Assembly (NCBI GenBank): GCA_015680685.1
Contig: MNCI01018059.1
Coordinates: 1,112,207-1,176,206 of the forward strand
Direction of reading: 5' to 3'
Source: Gnetum montanum
Lineage: Eukaryota; Streptophyta; Gnetopsida; Gnetales; Gnetaceae
DNA length: 64,000 nt
A program made the position numbers and the translations under genes. This document shows, piece by piece, positions 32,500 to 45,300 of the stretch (the first letter of the stretch is position 1; every line of letters begins with the position of its first letter). The notes under the pieces were generated by a model. It was given only the letters and a program-made list of their open reading frames with translations, ran no database searches and was not told where the DNA came from.

Positions 32500-34452
32500 T
32501 AAAGTTAGGGTTAATTACATATACTCTTTTTTGTTGTAAATTCTCCATTACAGGACAACATCCCTTGGCATGTTTATATTAGCATATGACACATCTTTTC
32601 TCCTCTTTAGAGCTCATTTTTGAACATTTAGCCATTGAGGCCACTTTTCATTTCCATCCAAAATCTCTCTTCTTCTTCTTATCTTTACCTTTACTTAATG
32701 CTTTCTCAGTTCATTCCTCAATAATTTTTAAAGCTATTGCAAACTTCTCATCAACCGAATCCCACATTTTCTCTACCTTAGCTACTATGTTAGTGACATA
32801 TTTCTAAATGGGTAAAGTCTTTTTCTAAATCACTTAGTCCAAGGTCTCTTCTTCTTATGGGTCACAAACTCTTGCATCCCTTTTTGGAATTAATGGATCT
32901 CTGCCGTATTAACCTTTGTATTCAACTAGCAAACATTTTGAACAATTGACCTTGGGCATAAACCCTAAGGGTCTTTTGAGTCTTATTCCAAAGTTGACCA
33001 ACAATGTGTCTCAGTTGCTCCCATTGAGAAAATTCATGGCCTTGGCATCTATGTAATAGTGAATAGTATCGACCCATTACTACATCAAGGGATTCATGGG
33101 TCCCTTATTTTCATCCTTGGATTTGTTTTTGTAGATTGGACACCTAGGAGTAAGTTTGATATTTGTCATTGAAAAGCACTAGCATGGTACTCCATTTCCT
33201 AATTGATTTTGGTTCAAGTGATATGTACTAGCTTTTAAATTATTTCACAAGTGTCATAGGGAATGACTTTAGTTTTTGCCAATCACTTTCTATGTTTTGC
33301 AGGACACAAGCATCGTGGAGTGCTTAAAGGTGACGTTGAGGATTACCATTATAACCATCTTCAAATTTGGACATGTTATTCATGTTTAGCCACTTGATGC
33401 GGCTGTCCCTGACATGCCTGGTTGGTATATAGATAGTTTCCTGAATGTTGATCATACTACAGGTTGCCATTAGGGGTTTATCATCATGATCGAGTTTGCA
33501 AGTTATGTTGTAGTGGTACCCCCTTTAGTGCTCGTCCTTTTATTGATCATTTATTCTATCCCTATGCCTTCTTGGATGATGGTCTTCATATTCTTCATCT
33601 GAGTATCTTGGGAGATGGTCATAACAATCATGAGTTGTTCATTCTTCCCTATCATGATCTTGGTACCTTTGTCTCCTTCTATTAGAGTCCACTAAAGATT
33701 GTGAGGATGAAGATGAGGCTGTAGGAGAATGATGCCAACTTATCCTCCCTTGATGACTCCGGTATTTTTCCTTGTGAGATTCAACAAAAACTCTTAGCCT
33801 TAAGTTTTACCTATACTTGGAGTTTGTTGCCTCCCTTCTAGGTGTCTCTCCTAGGGTAGAATGTCATTGAACCTTGATAGGTTCTTCAAGTTGGATGATA
33901 GGTGTTTGAGAAGAATCCTCATGATTTTAGTGTAGTTTTTTTTGCAATAAATGCATCACCATCAAGTTCTTCTAGGATAACTAAAGTGTTAACCTACTTT
34001 CCTTTATTATGTACATGCTTAATTTCCATGATAGCATTTCTTTTCATATACTTCTTTATGGGTTGATAGGGTGTTTTCATGTGCTTACTCACATGGTACC
34101 CTTCCTATGTTTGGTTCAGATTCATTCCTCTTATGGGTTGATAGGGTGTTGTCATGTGCTTAGTTACATGGTACCCTTCATGTGCTTATCTTAGATTCAT
34201 TCCCCTTAAGGTAGTTTGAAGCATGCTAAGTGTTACTCACTCTAGAAGTAGGACTATGTTGTCCTATATGTCTCTCCACCTCATTTGCCTATCTTGATGA
34301 AAGATGAAAGTAAATTCTTAATGATAAGGATCAGTGTGAGCGTATGTGATTCTAGTTTTCTTAGGCATTCCCTAGTCTTCTTCCCCACTAGTTTTTTCAT
34401 TGCCTCTTTGTAGTTGTTTGGTAGGTGGTGATTCATCTTTAAGTGAAGCCAT
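32500..34452 (-). pseudogene. gag of element C, decayed
   Basis: The minus ATG at 34452 opens MASLKDESPPTKQLQRGNEK. Further down, a 25-residue segment is duplicated in tandem (DNA 34057-34206). The gag core lies at about 33420-32900 and aligns with A and D: MSKFEDGYNGNP, SLEPKSIRKWSTMLVLFNDK, YYSLLHRCQGHEFSQWEQ. Stops and small indels are frequent. No clean CCHC zinc knuckle was seen. Confidence 0.75.
34057..34206 (-). repeat. 75-bp tandem duplication inside gag of element C
   Basis: Copies at 34057-34131 and 34132-34206 share TATGGGTTGATAGGGTGTT and CATGGTACCCTTC. The period is 75 bp, a multiple of three, so the frame was kept and 25 residues are repeated. Sequence differences between the copies show it is not recent. 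Confidence 0.85.
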
Positions 34453-34575
34453 GTTGAAATTGTGATGCTTGTTAAGGGTGTGTGTTTTCAAGTTTACTTG
34501 AGGATTATAAATTTTAAATTTGAATTCTTGATACAATGAACTTTGTGAAATCAATTACTTAGCACACATTGACTA

Positions 34576-34593
34576 TCCTTGGTAATGGTACCA
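34576..34593 (-). other. Primer binding site of element C
   Basis: In sense TGGTACCATTACCAAGGA, next to the 5' LTR. It matches the tRNA-Asp complement in its outer bases, with changes in the middle. Confidence 0.6.
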
Positions 34594-34594
34594 A

Positions 34595-35367
34595 TGATGA
34601 ATGGTGAGGTAATCCAACACCCAAAAATACAAGTCATGAGTGTTCACACATGATCCAATCATAATTTGTAGATAGATAATGTTGATATGCTAGTAATTAA
34701 GTTTAAGTTTGAGACTGCTGTCTTCCCACATGAAGCTAGTAAAATCTAAGTGCATGGTTTGGCAGATGATAAGTATCCATTATTGATTTTCCATACACAC
34801 CTTGGACTTTGTGTAACTGTTACTGGGCTACCAAGTGTTATGCTACTAAACGTACTAAGAAATAACACTATTGGGCTTACTAAACGATTACACTTAAGTG
34901 CTCAAAATCAATCGTACTCATTTTTCTTACTATAAACAAGCAAAAGTAAAATTTTTTTGGAAAAGTAAAGTATTAAGCTAGAAAATAAGAAACATTATTC
35001 TAAGTAAAAATAGTAAACACCAAGTGGATTCTACAATGATGTGAAGTAATTTCAATCTTTATTTTCATTCACAAACTTTGCCCAAGTATAATATATTTGA
35101 ATAAAGACACTGTTCAACTAATAGACATCACACTGTGGACATTAACTTTTATCACTAAAACTAGGAAATAAAATTGCAAGAGTTTTGGTAAGGTGTGGAA
35201 TGAAAGTTTGTGGATTTTGTGGCCAAGTGTCATATTTATAGGACCACACACATCTTGAGACATCATATCAATGATAAAATATCATACAAACCAACATCAA
35301 ATCAATGACATCGTTGATATGACGTTATTGCTATGATGTCAAACTGACAAGAAATTTGACCTCATCA
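34595..35367 (-). repeat. 5' LTR of element C
   Basis: 773 bp, TGATGAATGG to CCTCATCA on the plus strand. It is about 120 bp shorter than the 3' LTR, mostly through a gap near 34765. TATA box in sense CCTATAAATATGAC (about 35231-35245). Three TTGGTA-type motifs lie at about 34825-34880. It is flanked by AGGGG. Confidence 0.88.
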
Positions 35368-35372
35368 AGGGG

Positions 35373-36230
35373 TGAGGAGTTAAGGAGAGCAGAGGAAGAG
35401 TGGTTGTTCCTTACTTTTTCTTAGCCATCTCTTGGGTTGTGTTAAGTGTTCTTGTGGGCTCTTAGAGGTGGATTTTATTGTTGTTATTGGCTTTTTGGGA
35501 CTGATTTTTGGGGACTATTTGGCTGATTTAGGGATTGTTTATTTTGGGAAGGGATTTTGGTAACACCTTGGACCTACAATTTGAAGTTGATTTTTTGATG
35601 AAATTGGTTAGATAATAGCTTAGCTTTGAAGTATGTTATTCCTCCCTAAATTGGTCAAGTTTAATTTTAAAGATGTGTATTTTAAACCCTTGTTATACAA
35701 ATTTTTTAGTAGGTTTTTGAAGATGTGTTGGCTTGGACAAGTGAGGATTATTTCATAAGGGCATGTGGAATTTCCTTTTAGTTGTAAGTCATGCATGGAG
35801 TCTCTCATGTGTCTTGCATTTGATTTTGGTATGCATGTTTTGGGCTTATGAGTTAACATTTTCTTGTGTTGTGCACTTGGTTTCATGTTCCTATGATCAT
35901 TTTTATAAAGGAAATGCCTTCCATTGTTCTATCCAAGACTAGTGATCTCTTGTGTGGGCTACAAGGGCTTAGTTCTTAGAGGTTTTTTATGGTGTTAGCC
36001 CCTACCATTTCATCCAACCATGGTGTTCTTTTTCTATGGCTACAAGATGCTGCAGGGTTAGAAAGACTTGCTGTAGCATAACTGGATGGCCAAAGGATCC
36101 GTTGAGTATTCATTTTAAAATTGAAAAATAATATATGCATATTGAGGATGTTTGGTGTCTTTTGTTAAGTATACATGTTTTGTATTTTTGGTTATTTTTG
36201 GACCAATTTTGTAGGATTTTAAAGAGATTT
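35373..36230. other. Non-LTR sequence between elements C and D
   Basis: Continues the sequence left of 22216 after removal of C. It is T- and G-rich with no recognised domain. An 88-codon minus ORF (35620-35886) is not convincing. With the TATA box at 22147 it could be the transcribed part of another promoter or LTR. Confidence 0.35.
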
Positions 36231-37202
36231 TGATGAGTAGTCGAGGTACCTCTATGCCCAACCATATGAATCACAAAGCATTCATGCACAATCTGATTGA
36301 ATTCTATGGACTCTATAGTTTTTGGTACGCTAGTCTTCTAGGAAGTGAACCTTACCCTAAGGTTGTTCATTGTCTTTCCAATTACATTTGTGATGTACAA
36401 AGGTATGGCTAAGTGTAATTGAGGCATATGATTTTTATTGTTTTATGTTTTATGTTCTTTAGTGCTTAAAGTAGAGATGAAATAATTTAACAACTAATCT
36501 AATTTAATAACTTAACTAGTCTCTAACTAAACCTAACATAAGCATATGGTCCTACTTTTCGTACACATCCTAAACCCATGTATCCACTGCTAGGTTACCA
36601 AGTGCTACACTATAGGGTACACCAAGTAATAATGCTGTTGGGATTACCAAGTGAATACGTGTTTATGCTCAACGTGGTTGTACTTATGTACTTAATCTAT
36701 TTAGCTTAATTAATTAACTAATTTCTTAAAGTATGATTTATCTTAATTAATTGCATATTTCCTAAAAACAATAAATGTATAAATAAATCATTAATCTATT
36801 CTAAGTGCTACAAGATTTGATCAAAAGGCTCGACTTTATTGCCATACACATTGGTGTGGTTTAGGTACAACAATGCTTGAATAAAGATCTGTACACTTTT
36901 TGACTCCTACTGCGGGCACTTAGAGAAATATTCTAACTTTCAAATAAACAAACTACAAGAGCTCTGCTACCTCTATGACTTCTATATCCCATAAACACAA
37001 CTGGAAGCTTGTATTTATAGTTTTGTCTATAGTATTGCAGCAACAGGGCCCTATAGATGTAGCAAATGCTACGTCAATGTAGCCTCATTGATGGAGCAAC
37101 ACCACATAAATGGGGCCCCATCGATGAGGCCATGTTAACAAGGGCTTGTTGACAAGGCCATGTTAACGAGGGCTCATCAACGTGACATTTTGACATTCAT
37201 CA
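36231..37202 (-). repeat. 3' LTR of element D
   Basis: In sense U3 has ATCAATGAGGC, GGGGCCCC and TTGACAAG-type dyads, then a TATA box ACTATAAATACAAG (about 37007-37020). Three TTGGTA-type motifs lie at about 36595, 36620 and 36643. The polypurine tract TCAATCATGGGGGTA is at 37203-37217. The U5 end has the shared GGTACCTCG..CTCATCA. Confidence 0.9.
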
Positions 37203-37439
37203 TACCCCCATGATTGAATAACAAATCATCCTTGAGTTATGTTACAAAATTGGGAAGGTATGGGATTATTGACTAGCTCTTAACAAAATAAACTGACTTG
37301 ACAAATTTAAGTGTCGAAGTGTACAAATCAACAAATTACAAAAAATTGTGGTGTTCATGACACAAAATTAAATGCCATTACATGACTATGTAAAAATTGG
37401 ATAGCACATCCTTTGGTGACATGAAGGTGATGGAGAAGA

Positions 37440-40299
37440 TCAAACAATCCCAGGCGATGGAGGCACCTTAGGTTCTAAAGGACCTTCATCAACTTCAGGC
37501 ATGTGCAGTGGCTAAGGTAGCTATGGCTATCCTACTATAACTACAACCTATGATGGAAGGAAAAAGGTATATAGTAATGCTTTCATCTTCTCATCCTTGT
37601 TCTGGGGATCATTCATAGTCCACGCAGCATCACCAATGTGGGCTGAAATGGGGATATCCCATAGACAGAGCATTATTAGAAACATCTCCTTCACGTTGAC
37701 AAACTCGAAAGTGAATTATTTGCATTCAATATCGAACACGTTGACTATGTTTTACAGATCCTAGTAGTCATTTATCCTCTTAGCTAAGTTTTCAGTAGTT
37801 GATCATTGATTAGTGAATCATGCCTTGAGAACTTCGAGTTTAGCATTTTCCACTACAAGCTTTTGCTTGGTTTCTTTATGATGCTTAAACTCAACCTTGT
37901 ACAACAAGTATGAGTTGGCCACCTATTTCTCAAGTTCTAATCATAGTTGTCCGATAGTCAACATGGCTAGATTTGAATGGAGATTAGTGAGCTCCATATA
38001 TTCTATCATCTCCTCAATCTACAACTCCTTTGTGTAGATTTTCTCTTTGTTGTAGGCATTTATTCCATCAACGATGGATTGCCACAATTCTTTCCCTTAT
38101 TGGAGTTGTTGGAGGACTTCATTCAGTTTTTCCTTTGCCAACTGAATGCATTTTTCATTTACTTCCTTCTGTAGACTGACTTGCTCTTTGTAATGATCTT
38201 TGACTTTCTCAAATCTGAGAGCTTCTAATTTCCAGGTGGCTATCTTGATTGTAGTTTTTTAGTAAAGGGAACAAACCTTGTCCATGGAGAGAGTTCTATT
38301 TTCGACTGCCAATTACCTTAGTTTTGTGTTTTCTCTATCTAGTTGCTCATGCAGTTGATGGATGAAATCTATTAATTTTTGCTTCTGCTCATCAACATTT
38401 TGTAGGTGATGGTTCTATTGTTCAACTGTATGTTGTCATGGTAGGTCTGATCAAAGGCCTTTTGAATCTTGTGCTATGTGGTCTCTACCAAGGATTAGTA
38501 GAACATCGTCATCTCCATTACATCCTCAACCACTTTTAGTATGATGTTGAGTTGTTCAGTAGCTTCATCTCTTGTCAATTTTTGGTTGAGGAATGTAGGA
38601 TCGACAATATGGGCTTTTAATTTGGTAACTTTCATAGCTAAGCATTCATTCAAATCCTTAGCTATTTCAAGTTACCCCTCCAAGAAAATATTCTTGCCTC
38701 TTATCTCTAGCAGCTTCGACTAGGTTGCAGTAATATTTTTTGAAAGGTCAAAGACATTCGAAAGTGGTTACCTAGTTTTCACCAGTCGATCGAATAGATC
38801 TTCATGCCGTGCTGAATTTATTTTGTTGCTTGTAGTCCTTATGGACATCTACAAATCTTTGAGTGTAGTGATGTTTGGTACAGATGTCGTACATGCATTA
38901 AGCATTTTAGTAATATGGTTAGTGATCACTTTTGTTGCAGTCTCCTACCCTTGGTGCTGCATCACTAATAAAGTTGCCCCTTCACCTTACTCCAAGCACC
39001 TCAAGAAGGTCACAACATTCTCAAAGATTTCTAAGAGTGGTTGTTATTTTGTGAGAGATACTATGATGTCTCTAGCACTCAGATTTGACCTTGTGGGCAA
39101 TTACATTCTTTGAGCTGAGAAAATAGATCCACCTCCACCCATCAAACTAATTGTTTAGGCCACCTCATTTAAGTGACTCATTGCTAGTCTATACATGGAT
39201 GGGTCCCTATCACTCATGCCCATTTGTTACTCTTGTTCACTCAAGATCCATTCTTGGTATTCATGTAACTGTTGGATAGTTGTAGCGATCTTTGGCACAG
39301 TTGTTTGAGTGGCAGGTGGAGGTGGTGGTCGTTGTTCCTCTTCTTAGATAGTCATTATAGGTGTATTGTCTTTCATCATTTTCATGTAGTTGGCAGCTAG
39401 AACTTTCTTGACAACATCATTGGTGTAGCAGGCTATTCCTCCCTTTTGACAAAGTTTCCTAATGAGGCTTGGGAAGGAAAGTGCCTTCCTTCCATGTTCA
39501 TTTTCTTTAAACTGCTTCTCCATCTCCAGATAGATCAACTATGAAAGATCGACAGGGAATCTTTGACTCAAGGTGATGCATGCTTAGGCAAAGAAGGTAG
39601 TGATTTTGCTTAGCCTATCATGGGATTGAGGTGAAAGGCCATAATCTTATAGTGGATCCTCTTTTCTGGTGTGAGCACACCAAACTCCTTGTGGTCAATG
39701 CCATAGCATCGCTGAACTCATTTGTTCTTGATGCTAGGATCTACTTGCATTAGGATCTTACCTTGGCTTTTCCCCATTTCTGGAAACCCAAGCATTATAG
39801 CAATGTCTTGCGCTAAGTAGAACACTGAGATGTCCTTGATTTTCACCATTGATTAGGGTTGCCTATTGTTCTAGAATAGGAATGTCTCTCTCATATACTG
39901 CTCCCTAGTGGAAGTGATGATTGGCCATATGAGAGAGGCCTTTAGCTAGTCCTACACTTCTTTTGGTGCTTCCTATAGGAAAGGGCTAAATTTTCACTCC
40001 TAGAGCATAATTTTCTAGACCTCTCATGATCTAATTTGATTCAAGCAAGCCTCTGTCAAGGTCACCTCTAGATTTGCTTGTGGTGCTAATGTGTCATCTT
40101 AATGGGAGTGTTTTGTTGCTGCTACTGGTTCTGGAATTTGTCTAATAGATTCCACGTTTTCCTCTTTCCTAAGAGGACCTATGGTGTGGGTTGCCAGTGG
40201 TTCTTCTTGGGCTTGTTCTTGGCCTCTTCCTATTCTAGGCTGTTTCTCCCTTGGTTGAGACAGTTGTGCTTCTTGCATGTGCTTTCCCTTTGGTTCCAT
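37440..40299 (-). pseudogene. Third ORF of element D, coiled-coil protein, decayed
   Basis: Starts MEPKGKHMQEAQLSQPREKQ at 40299, a Gln/Glu/Pro-rich head. A domain at about 39970-39340 follows, with HYKIMAFHLNP and LSFPSLIRKLCQKGGIACYT, then PPPPPATQTTVPKIATTIQQ. The C-terminal part to about 37440 is long, charged and coiled-coil-like. E has the same order. The middle wording resembles the plant transposon domain of Athila third ORFs (inference, no search made). Several in-frame stops. It starts about 435 bp downstream of the internal TATA box. Confidence 0.7.
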
Positions 40300-40565
40300 C
40301 TACGGTCACAACACATCCATGGATTAGTAGATACAATGTGTACTTAAAATTTTTGAATACCTTCTTGTGTTAGTTAGTTACACTTTGGCTAAGGTTGGAC
40401 CATTGCAGATTGACTATTTTATTAATTATTTATTGTAGATGTCACCAAAGCTTATTGAGAAGGTTTAACTCTTATAATTTGGTGTCTTATAGTTGATTTC
40501 ATAGTTAAACCTTTCTAGGAGTTAGAAAAATGGTGAAAATGTTTCTATCAAAAATGGAAATTTGT

Positions 40566-40582
40566 GGCCTCCATGACAAAGA
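40566..40582 (-). other. Polypurine-like motif in the third-ORF leader of element D
   Basis: In sense GGCTCTTTGTCATGGAGGCC, inside the leader of the third ORF and about 155 bp after the internal TATA box. It resembles the motif in E and B. Confidence 0.35.
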
Positions 40583-40731
40583 GCCTACTTTTGGTAGCTA
40601 CAGAGTCGAAGAAAGGAGTGATTTGGATAAATGGTTAGGAAGTTATGGGCTCTGGAAGGTTCTAGGCTCTAAAAATTTGAAAAAATCCCTTGGCATTTAT
40701 GAGAAAATGTAAAATTTTTTAAGTGGGGTCA

Positions 40732-40835
40732 TGCATATATATACTATTTTTCCCTTACATTGATGGGGCCCCATATATGGGACCTTGTAGATGGCTCTAC
40801 TCCATTGATGAGGCCTTGTATATAGAGCCCATAGG
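40732..40835 (-). promoter_or_regulatory. Internal U3-like promoter of element D
   Basis: In sense: CAAGGCCTCATCAATGGAG, then the palindrome-bearing ATGGGGCCCCATCAATGTA, then a TATA box ATAGTATATATATGCAT (40732-40747). ATGGGGCCCCA (plus strand, 40764-40774 as TGGGGCCCCAT) occurs identically in U3 of the 3' LTR (37111-37121). Leader words after the TATA box (ACATTTTCTCATAAATGCC) are shared with E. Interpreted as a second promoter for the third ORF. Confidence 0.5.
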
Positions 40836-40839
40836 CAAA

Positions 40840-42330
40840 AATTTAAGATTTTGAATATCTTAAAATATCTCAATGAATTTGGGGTCCATGGAATTTCAAA
40901 AAAGCCAAGAATATGATAAAATCATTGAAGAGGGTCTTTAAAAGCTCAAAAATTGAAAAATTTGATGGAGAATATGTTTAATAAACAAAATATGTAAAGG
41001 AGCACATGATGTAATGTAGAAGATGGAAGTATGAAGAATTATGATTGCAAGAGTGTCTAAGGATAAGGTACTTAATGAATCCAACCAAGAGATATGCAAG
41101 TGGATCCTCACCATAGCAAGAACATGCCTTATTTGCCCTTGCATAACCTCAACCTAAGGAGTCCATGGGCCTCAAGATGACTAATGGTCAATGGAAGTTA
41201 AGAACCAAAACCTGGAAATTTCTATCAAAGAAGTTAAGTGCGTCAGAGCAAGACACAAAATTAAGAACATGGACACTAATAGTGAGGTGAATTATGGTTA
41301 GCATAGATGGATGATGGAGTAGGTGGAATGGAATTCCAAATTGAGGTCATGAGAAGTCCCTTGTGGAGTTTGTGTTTAAAATGACCTGAGAAGATCCACC
41401 CTTAGTTTAAACCAAAACCAACCTCTTTCAGTGACTTTGCATCATCACTCTAAGATTGATCTACCCCCTTGAGACATAAGAGTGCACCCACAGTACAACC
41501 ATCATTCCATAAAGAGAAGAAAAGAGAAATAGGAAGTGAGAGATGGCCTTAGTTAGAGGACATTCAAGCATGGGTAACATGTGTTTCTAGTCCCATAACT
41601 AATGCTTATAGATCGTTTATATGTCTAAGGGATGTGCTTTGAATTTCCATTGTGTTTTTTTTTTTTGTTTTTCTTTTTTTTTTGAATGGGAACCACACCA
41701 TGTAAAGACTTTATTTGACTTCATTTTATTGGACAATATGGAATGGTAAGAAGTCCATGGAAACACTCGAGCACCCATGTAAGTAGAAGAGTACAAATAG
41801 TATTGAGTCCCCTTGAAGTCAAACCCTATAAAAACTTTTGAATTCTTTTCAATTCCTAAAACTACCAAGGTCACCAATTTATTAAAGGTTTATTTGATGA
41901 AAGAGACCTCAACTTCCAAAACAAGGAAAACCATAGAGTTTGTGTATGGGTGGATGTTGTGGACTCATTTCTTGTTCCATGAAAAAGAATCCATGAATGA
42001 GCCATTGGTACAAAAATTCAAAAATAGAAACTAGACATTAGCAAGCAAAACATTAAACACAAACCATCATTAGTAACTACTAGAGCACCACTATGTCCTA
42101 GTGGCACAAAGCACGTTTTATTAGCAAAAACTTGAAAATCACACTCAAATTAAACAAAGTAAAATATATAAGAAAGTTTAAAAGATTTAAGAAAGATTTA
42201 AATGTACTAATGATGGTGTAAAATAGAAAATGATGTAAAATATGAAAAACTTTTAAAATAAAAAATATGTAAAAGACATGAATTGTAAAGACAAAAATGG
42301 GTAAAACAAAAAATAGAAAAATTGAGGAGC
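40840..42330 (-). other. Conserved non-coding 3' block of element D
   Basis: Contains in sense the hairpin module with CTTTACATGGTGTGGTTCCC, a long A run (T runs at about 41650-41680 on the plus strand) and GGAAATTCAAAGCACATCCC. ATGTTACCCATGC lies at about 41568-41580. It begins after pol with a T-rich tract (42120-42310). Confidence 0.65.
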
Positions 42331-45300
42331 TAGATGGATGATTAGCATGGATGGCCATTTCCCCCATGATTGAGTAGGAAGAAGGAGATTTGAAAAATTT
42401 AGCATGGTTGTCCATACATTGAAATATTTGTTGCACTGGGTTGCTTGGGTTCATGGAAAGATTTTACTTGTTGGATGTTGACCAACTATTTTTTATTTGG
42501 GCTCTTAGGTTTGTATATGGTCATGGCCCTAGAAGGAAAGGTTTCACCATTGATATAAGGTCCTTTCCACAACATTTGGAATTTTGTTTTCTAGGGTACA
42601 TGTGTGGGGTTCCACTAGAGAACTTGATCTCCTAGTTGAAATTTCACTTTTCATATTCTAAGGTTATGTCATTGCTTATTGAATGCCTTGTGCACTTCAT
42701 TCATAGATAGGGCCACTAATTGATTTTTTTCTAGCATGTTGAGGTTGATCAATCTTTCTTTTTATGCTAGAATTAGGTTAAGGTTTAGTTCATAGGCTGT
42801 TGAGAGTGTATGGAGTTCAGATTGAATTGGAAGTGTTGAAAGTTTTCTATACACTAGCTTGGAGGGAGAGTAGCCAATAAGGAGTTTCCATGTTGAGCGG
42901 TAGGTCTAAAGGGCATCATTGAATTTTGTGCTCCAATCTCTCCTATATTTTCTTATGGTCATTTTTAGGATCTTTGTGATCTTCGTGTTAGTTACCTTTG
43001 CTTGACCATTGGCTTGGGGGATGATAAGGTGTTATTAATTTATGTTTGACCCCTAAGTGTTGCATAAGTTTTTGAAAGGTGACACCTATAAAATGAGTTT
43101 CATTATCAGAAATTAGTGCACATGGCACCCCAAACCTATTTACAACATTTTGTTATACAAATCTAGTAGCTGTGGATGATGTGATGTAGTCAAACCTATT
43201 TACGACTATTGCTTCTATCCATTTGGTGTAGTAGTCAATTACTACAATGATACATGCCTTTCCATTGAATATGGGTGTGATGGGACCCATGAACTTTATG
43301 TCCCATATGTCAAAGGGCTCTAGTGGTTGAATCTACTATTGAGGATCCTTCATTCAAGCAGTCATCCATCATATCTTTGACAACATTCATAAGATCGAAA
43401 AAAATGATGGAAATCTCTAAAGATTGTAGGCCAATAGTATCTTGCCATTAGGATTTTTATGGTTGTGTGTCTCCTTTCATACTGGCCTTTGCAAGGGCCA
43501 TCATGAGCATCCTAGAGAACATGCAATTGGTTTGTATCAAGAACACACAATGAACTAGGCCATCAGTGGACACCTTGTAAAGATGTCTATTGATTTCCAT
43601 GAAGTACTTTACTTGATGAAGAAACTATTATTTCTTCCTAAATTCCAAATTTTGTGGCATCTCTTGAGTGAGAAGGTAAGTGAGGATGCCATTGTACCAT
43701 TTTGTTTCTATAGGCATTTATTCATTTATTGCTTCTATAAAGAGGAGTTCATCTAGAAATTGATTAGAGAGTAGACTCTCCTCCTCTTTGTTATACTATC
43801 TTAATTGAGAGAGATGGTCAACAACCACATTCTCAGTTCCTTTCTAATCTACCATTATGAAATTGAATTCTTGTAAGATCACGAGCCACTGTATGATAGG
43901 GGGACTCACCATTGGCTTATTCATTAGAAAGTGGATGACACTATGATCTGTATGTACAAACACCTTATAGCCAAGTACATAGTGCCTAAACTTTTCAAGC
44001 GCATACACCACTGCCATCAGTCCTTTCTTAGTTGTGGTGTAATTTAGTTGTGCACACACAATGATTTGTCTTGCGTAATGGATGTAATATGGATGTTTCT
44101 TATTGTCCAATTATGTAAGCATGACTTCCAATGCATAATTAGATGTCTCCATCATTATATGAAATGATCTGAACTAGTTTGGTGCTTGTAGAATTGGAGT
44201 TTCTATGAGTTTTTCTTTTAATAGTTGGAATGCATGTTCACACTCCTTGGTCCAAATGAATGGAGCATCTTTCTCTGTAAGCTCGATCAATGGATTTGCA
44301 ATCTTAGAGAAATTCTATATGAACTGCTGGTAGTAGCTAGTGTGTTCAAGGAATGATCAAATGTCTTTGACTATCTCTGGTTGACGTGTAATTCCTTAGA
44401 TGACCCTTATCTTCTTAGGGTCTACCTCAATACCCTCTTATGAAATTTGGTGCCCCAGTACTATAACTTCCTAAACCATTAAATGGCTTTTCTGCCAATT
44501 GAGTCTAAGGTTTGTTTCAACTCATCTTTTTAGTACCTACTCAAGGCTATCCAGGGCTTGCTCAATTGTATCCCGATAAGTAGAAAAATTATCCATAAAG
44601 ACTTTTACCCCACTACCAATTTGCTATTGGAAAATAATAAAGACTAAGCATTGAAATGTTACAAGGGAATTTCATAGACCAAATGGCATCTTATAATATG
44701 CAAAAGTCACCTACGGATTCGTCAATGTTGTCTTAGCTTGATCCTTTGGTGTAATCTAGAATTAGTTATAGCCACTATAACCATCCAAGAAGCTATAATA
44801 ATAAAGCCTAGAAATGGTGTCCAATACTTGGTCCACAAATGACAATGGAAAATGATATTTAAATGTTGCCATATTTAATAGTCTAATGTCAATACAGACC
44901 CAACACTTATCACCTTTCTTTGGCACAATTACAAGTGGGCTAACCCACTCACTATCTATGATGGGATAGATGAATCCCACCTTGAGGAGTTATTCTATTT
45001 CCTCTTTGATGATTTACTTTAAATTGGAGTTTAATCGCCTTTATAGCTGCCTTCTTGGCTTCATGGTAAGGTCAGTGTAGATATAATGTTGGCATATCCT
45101 TGGATTAATTCTAGTCAATTCGGGATATGACCAAGAAAAGGCTATTGGCCATTTGTTGATCACACTTAACATCTTGTCTTTTTGTTCAAGAGCAAGATTT
45201 TCATTGATTATAACCAACTTTTCATTGTTTAAAAATGCATACTCCATGCCAGTTGGTAGAGTTTTTAACTCTAGGGACTCCTACTTGAAATTATCAGGGA

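Larger units (their letters stand above)
22222..35367 (-). mobile_element. Element C: nearly full-length Ty3/gypsy (Athila/Tat-like) with third ORF
   Basis: 13.1 kb, minus strand, with a perfect AGGGG target duplication (22217-22221 and 35368-35372). Order in the sense direction: 5' LTR (34595-35367), primer site, gag, protease-RT-RNase H-integrase, non-coding block, internal U3-like promoter, third ORF, polypurine tract, 3' LTR (22222-23113). All coding parts contain stops. The length and third ORF fit the Athila/Tat branch. Confidence 0.9.
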
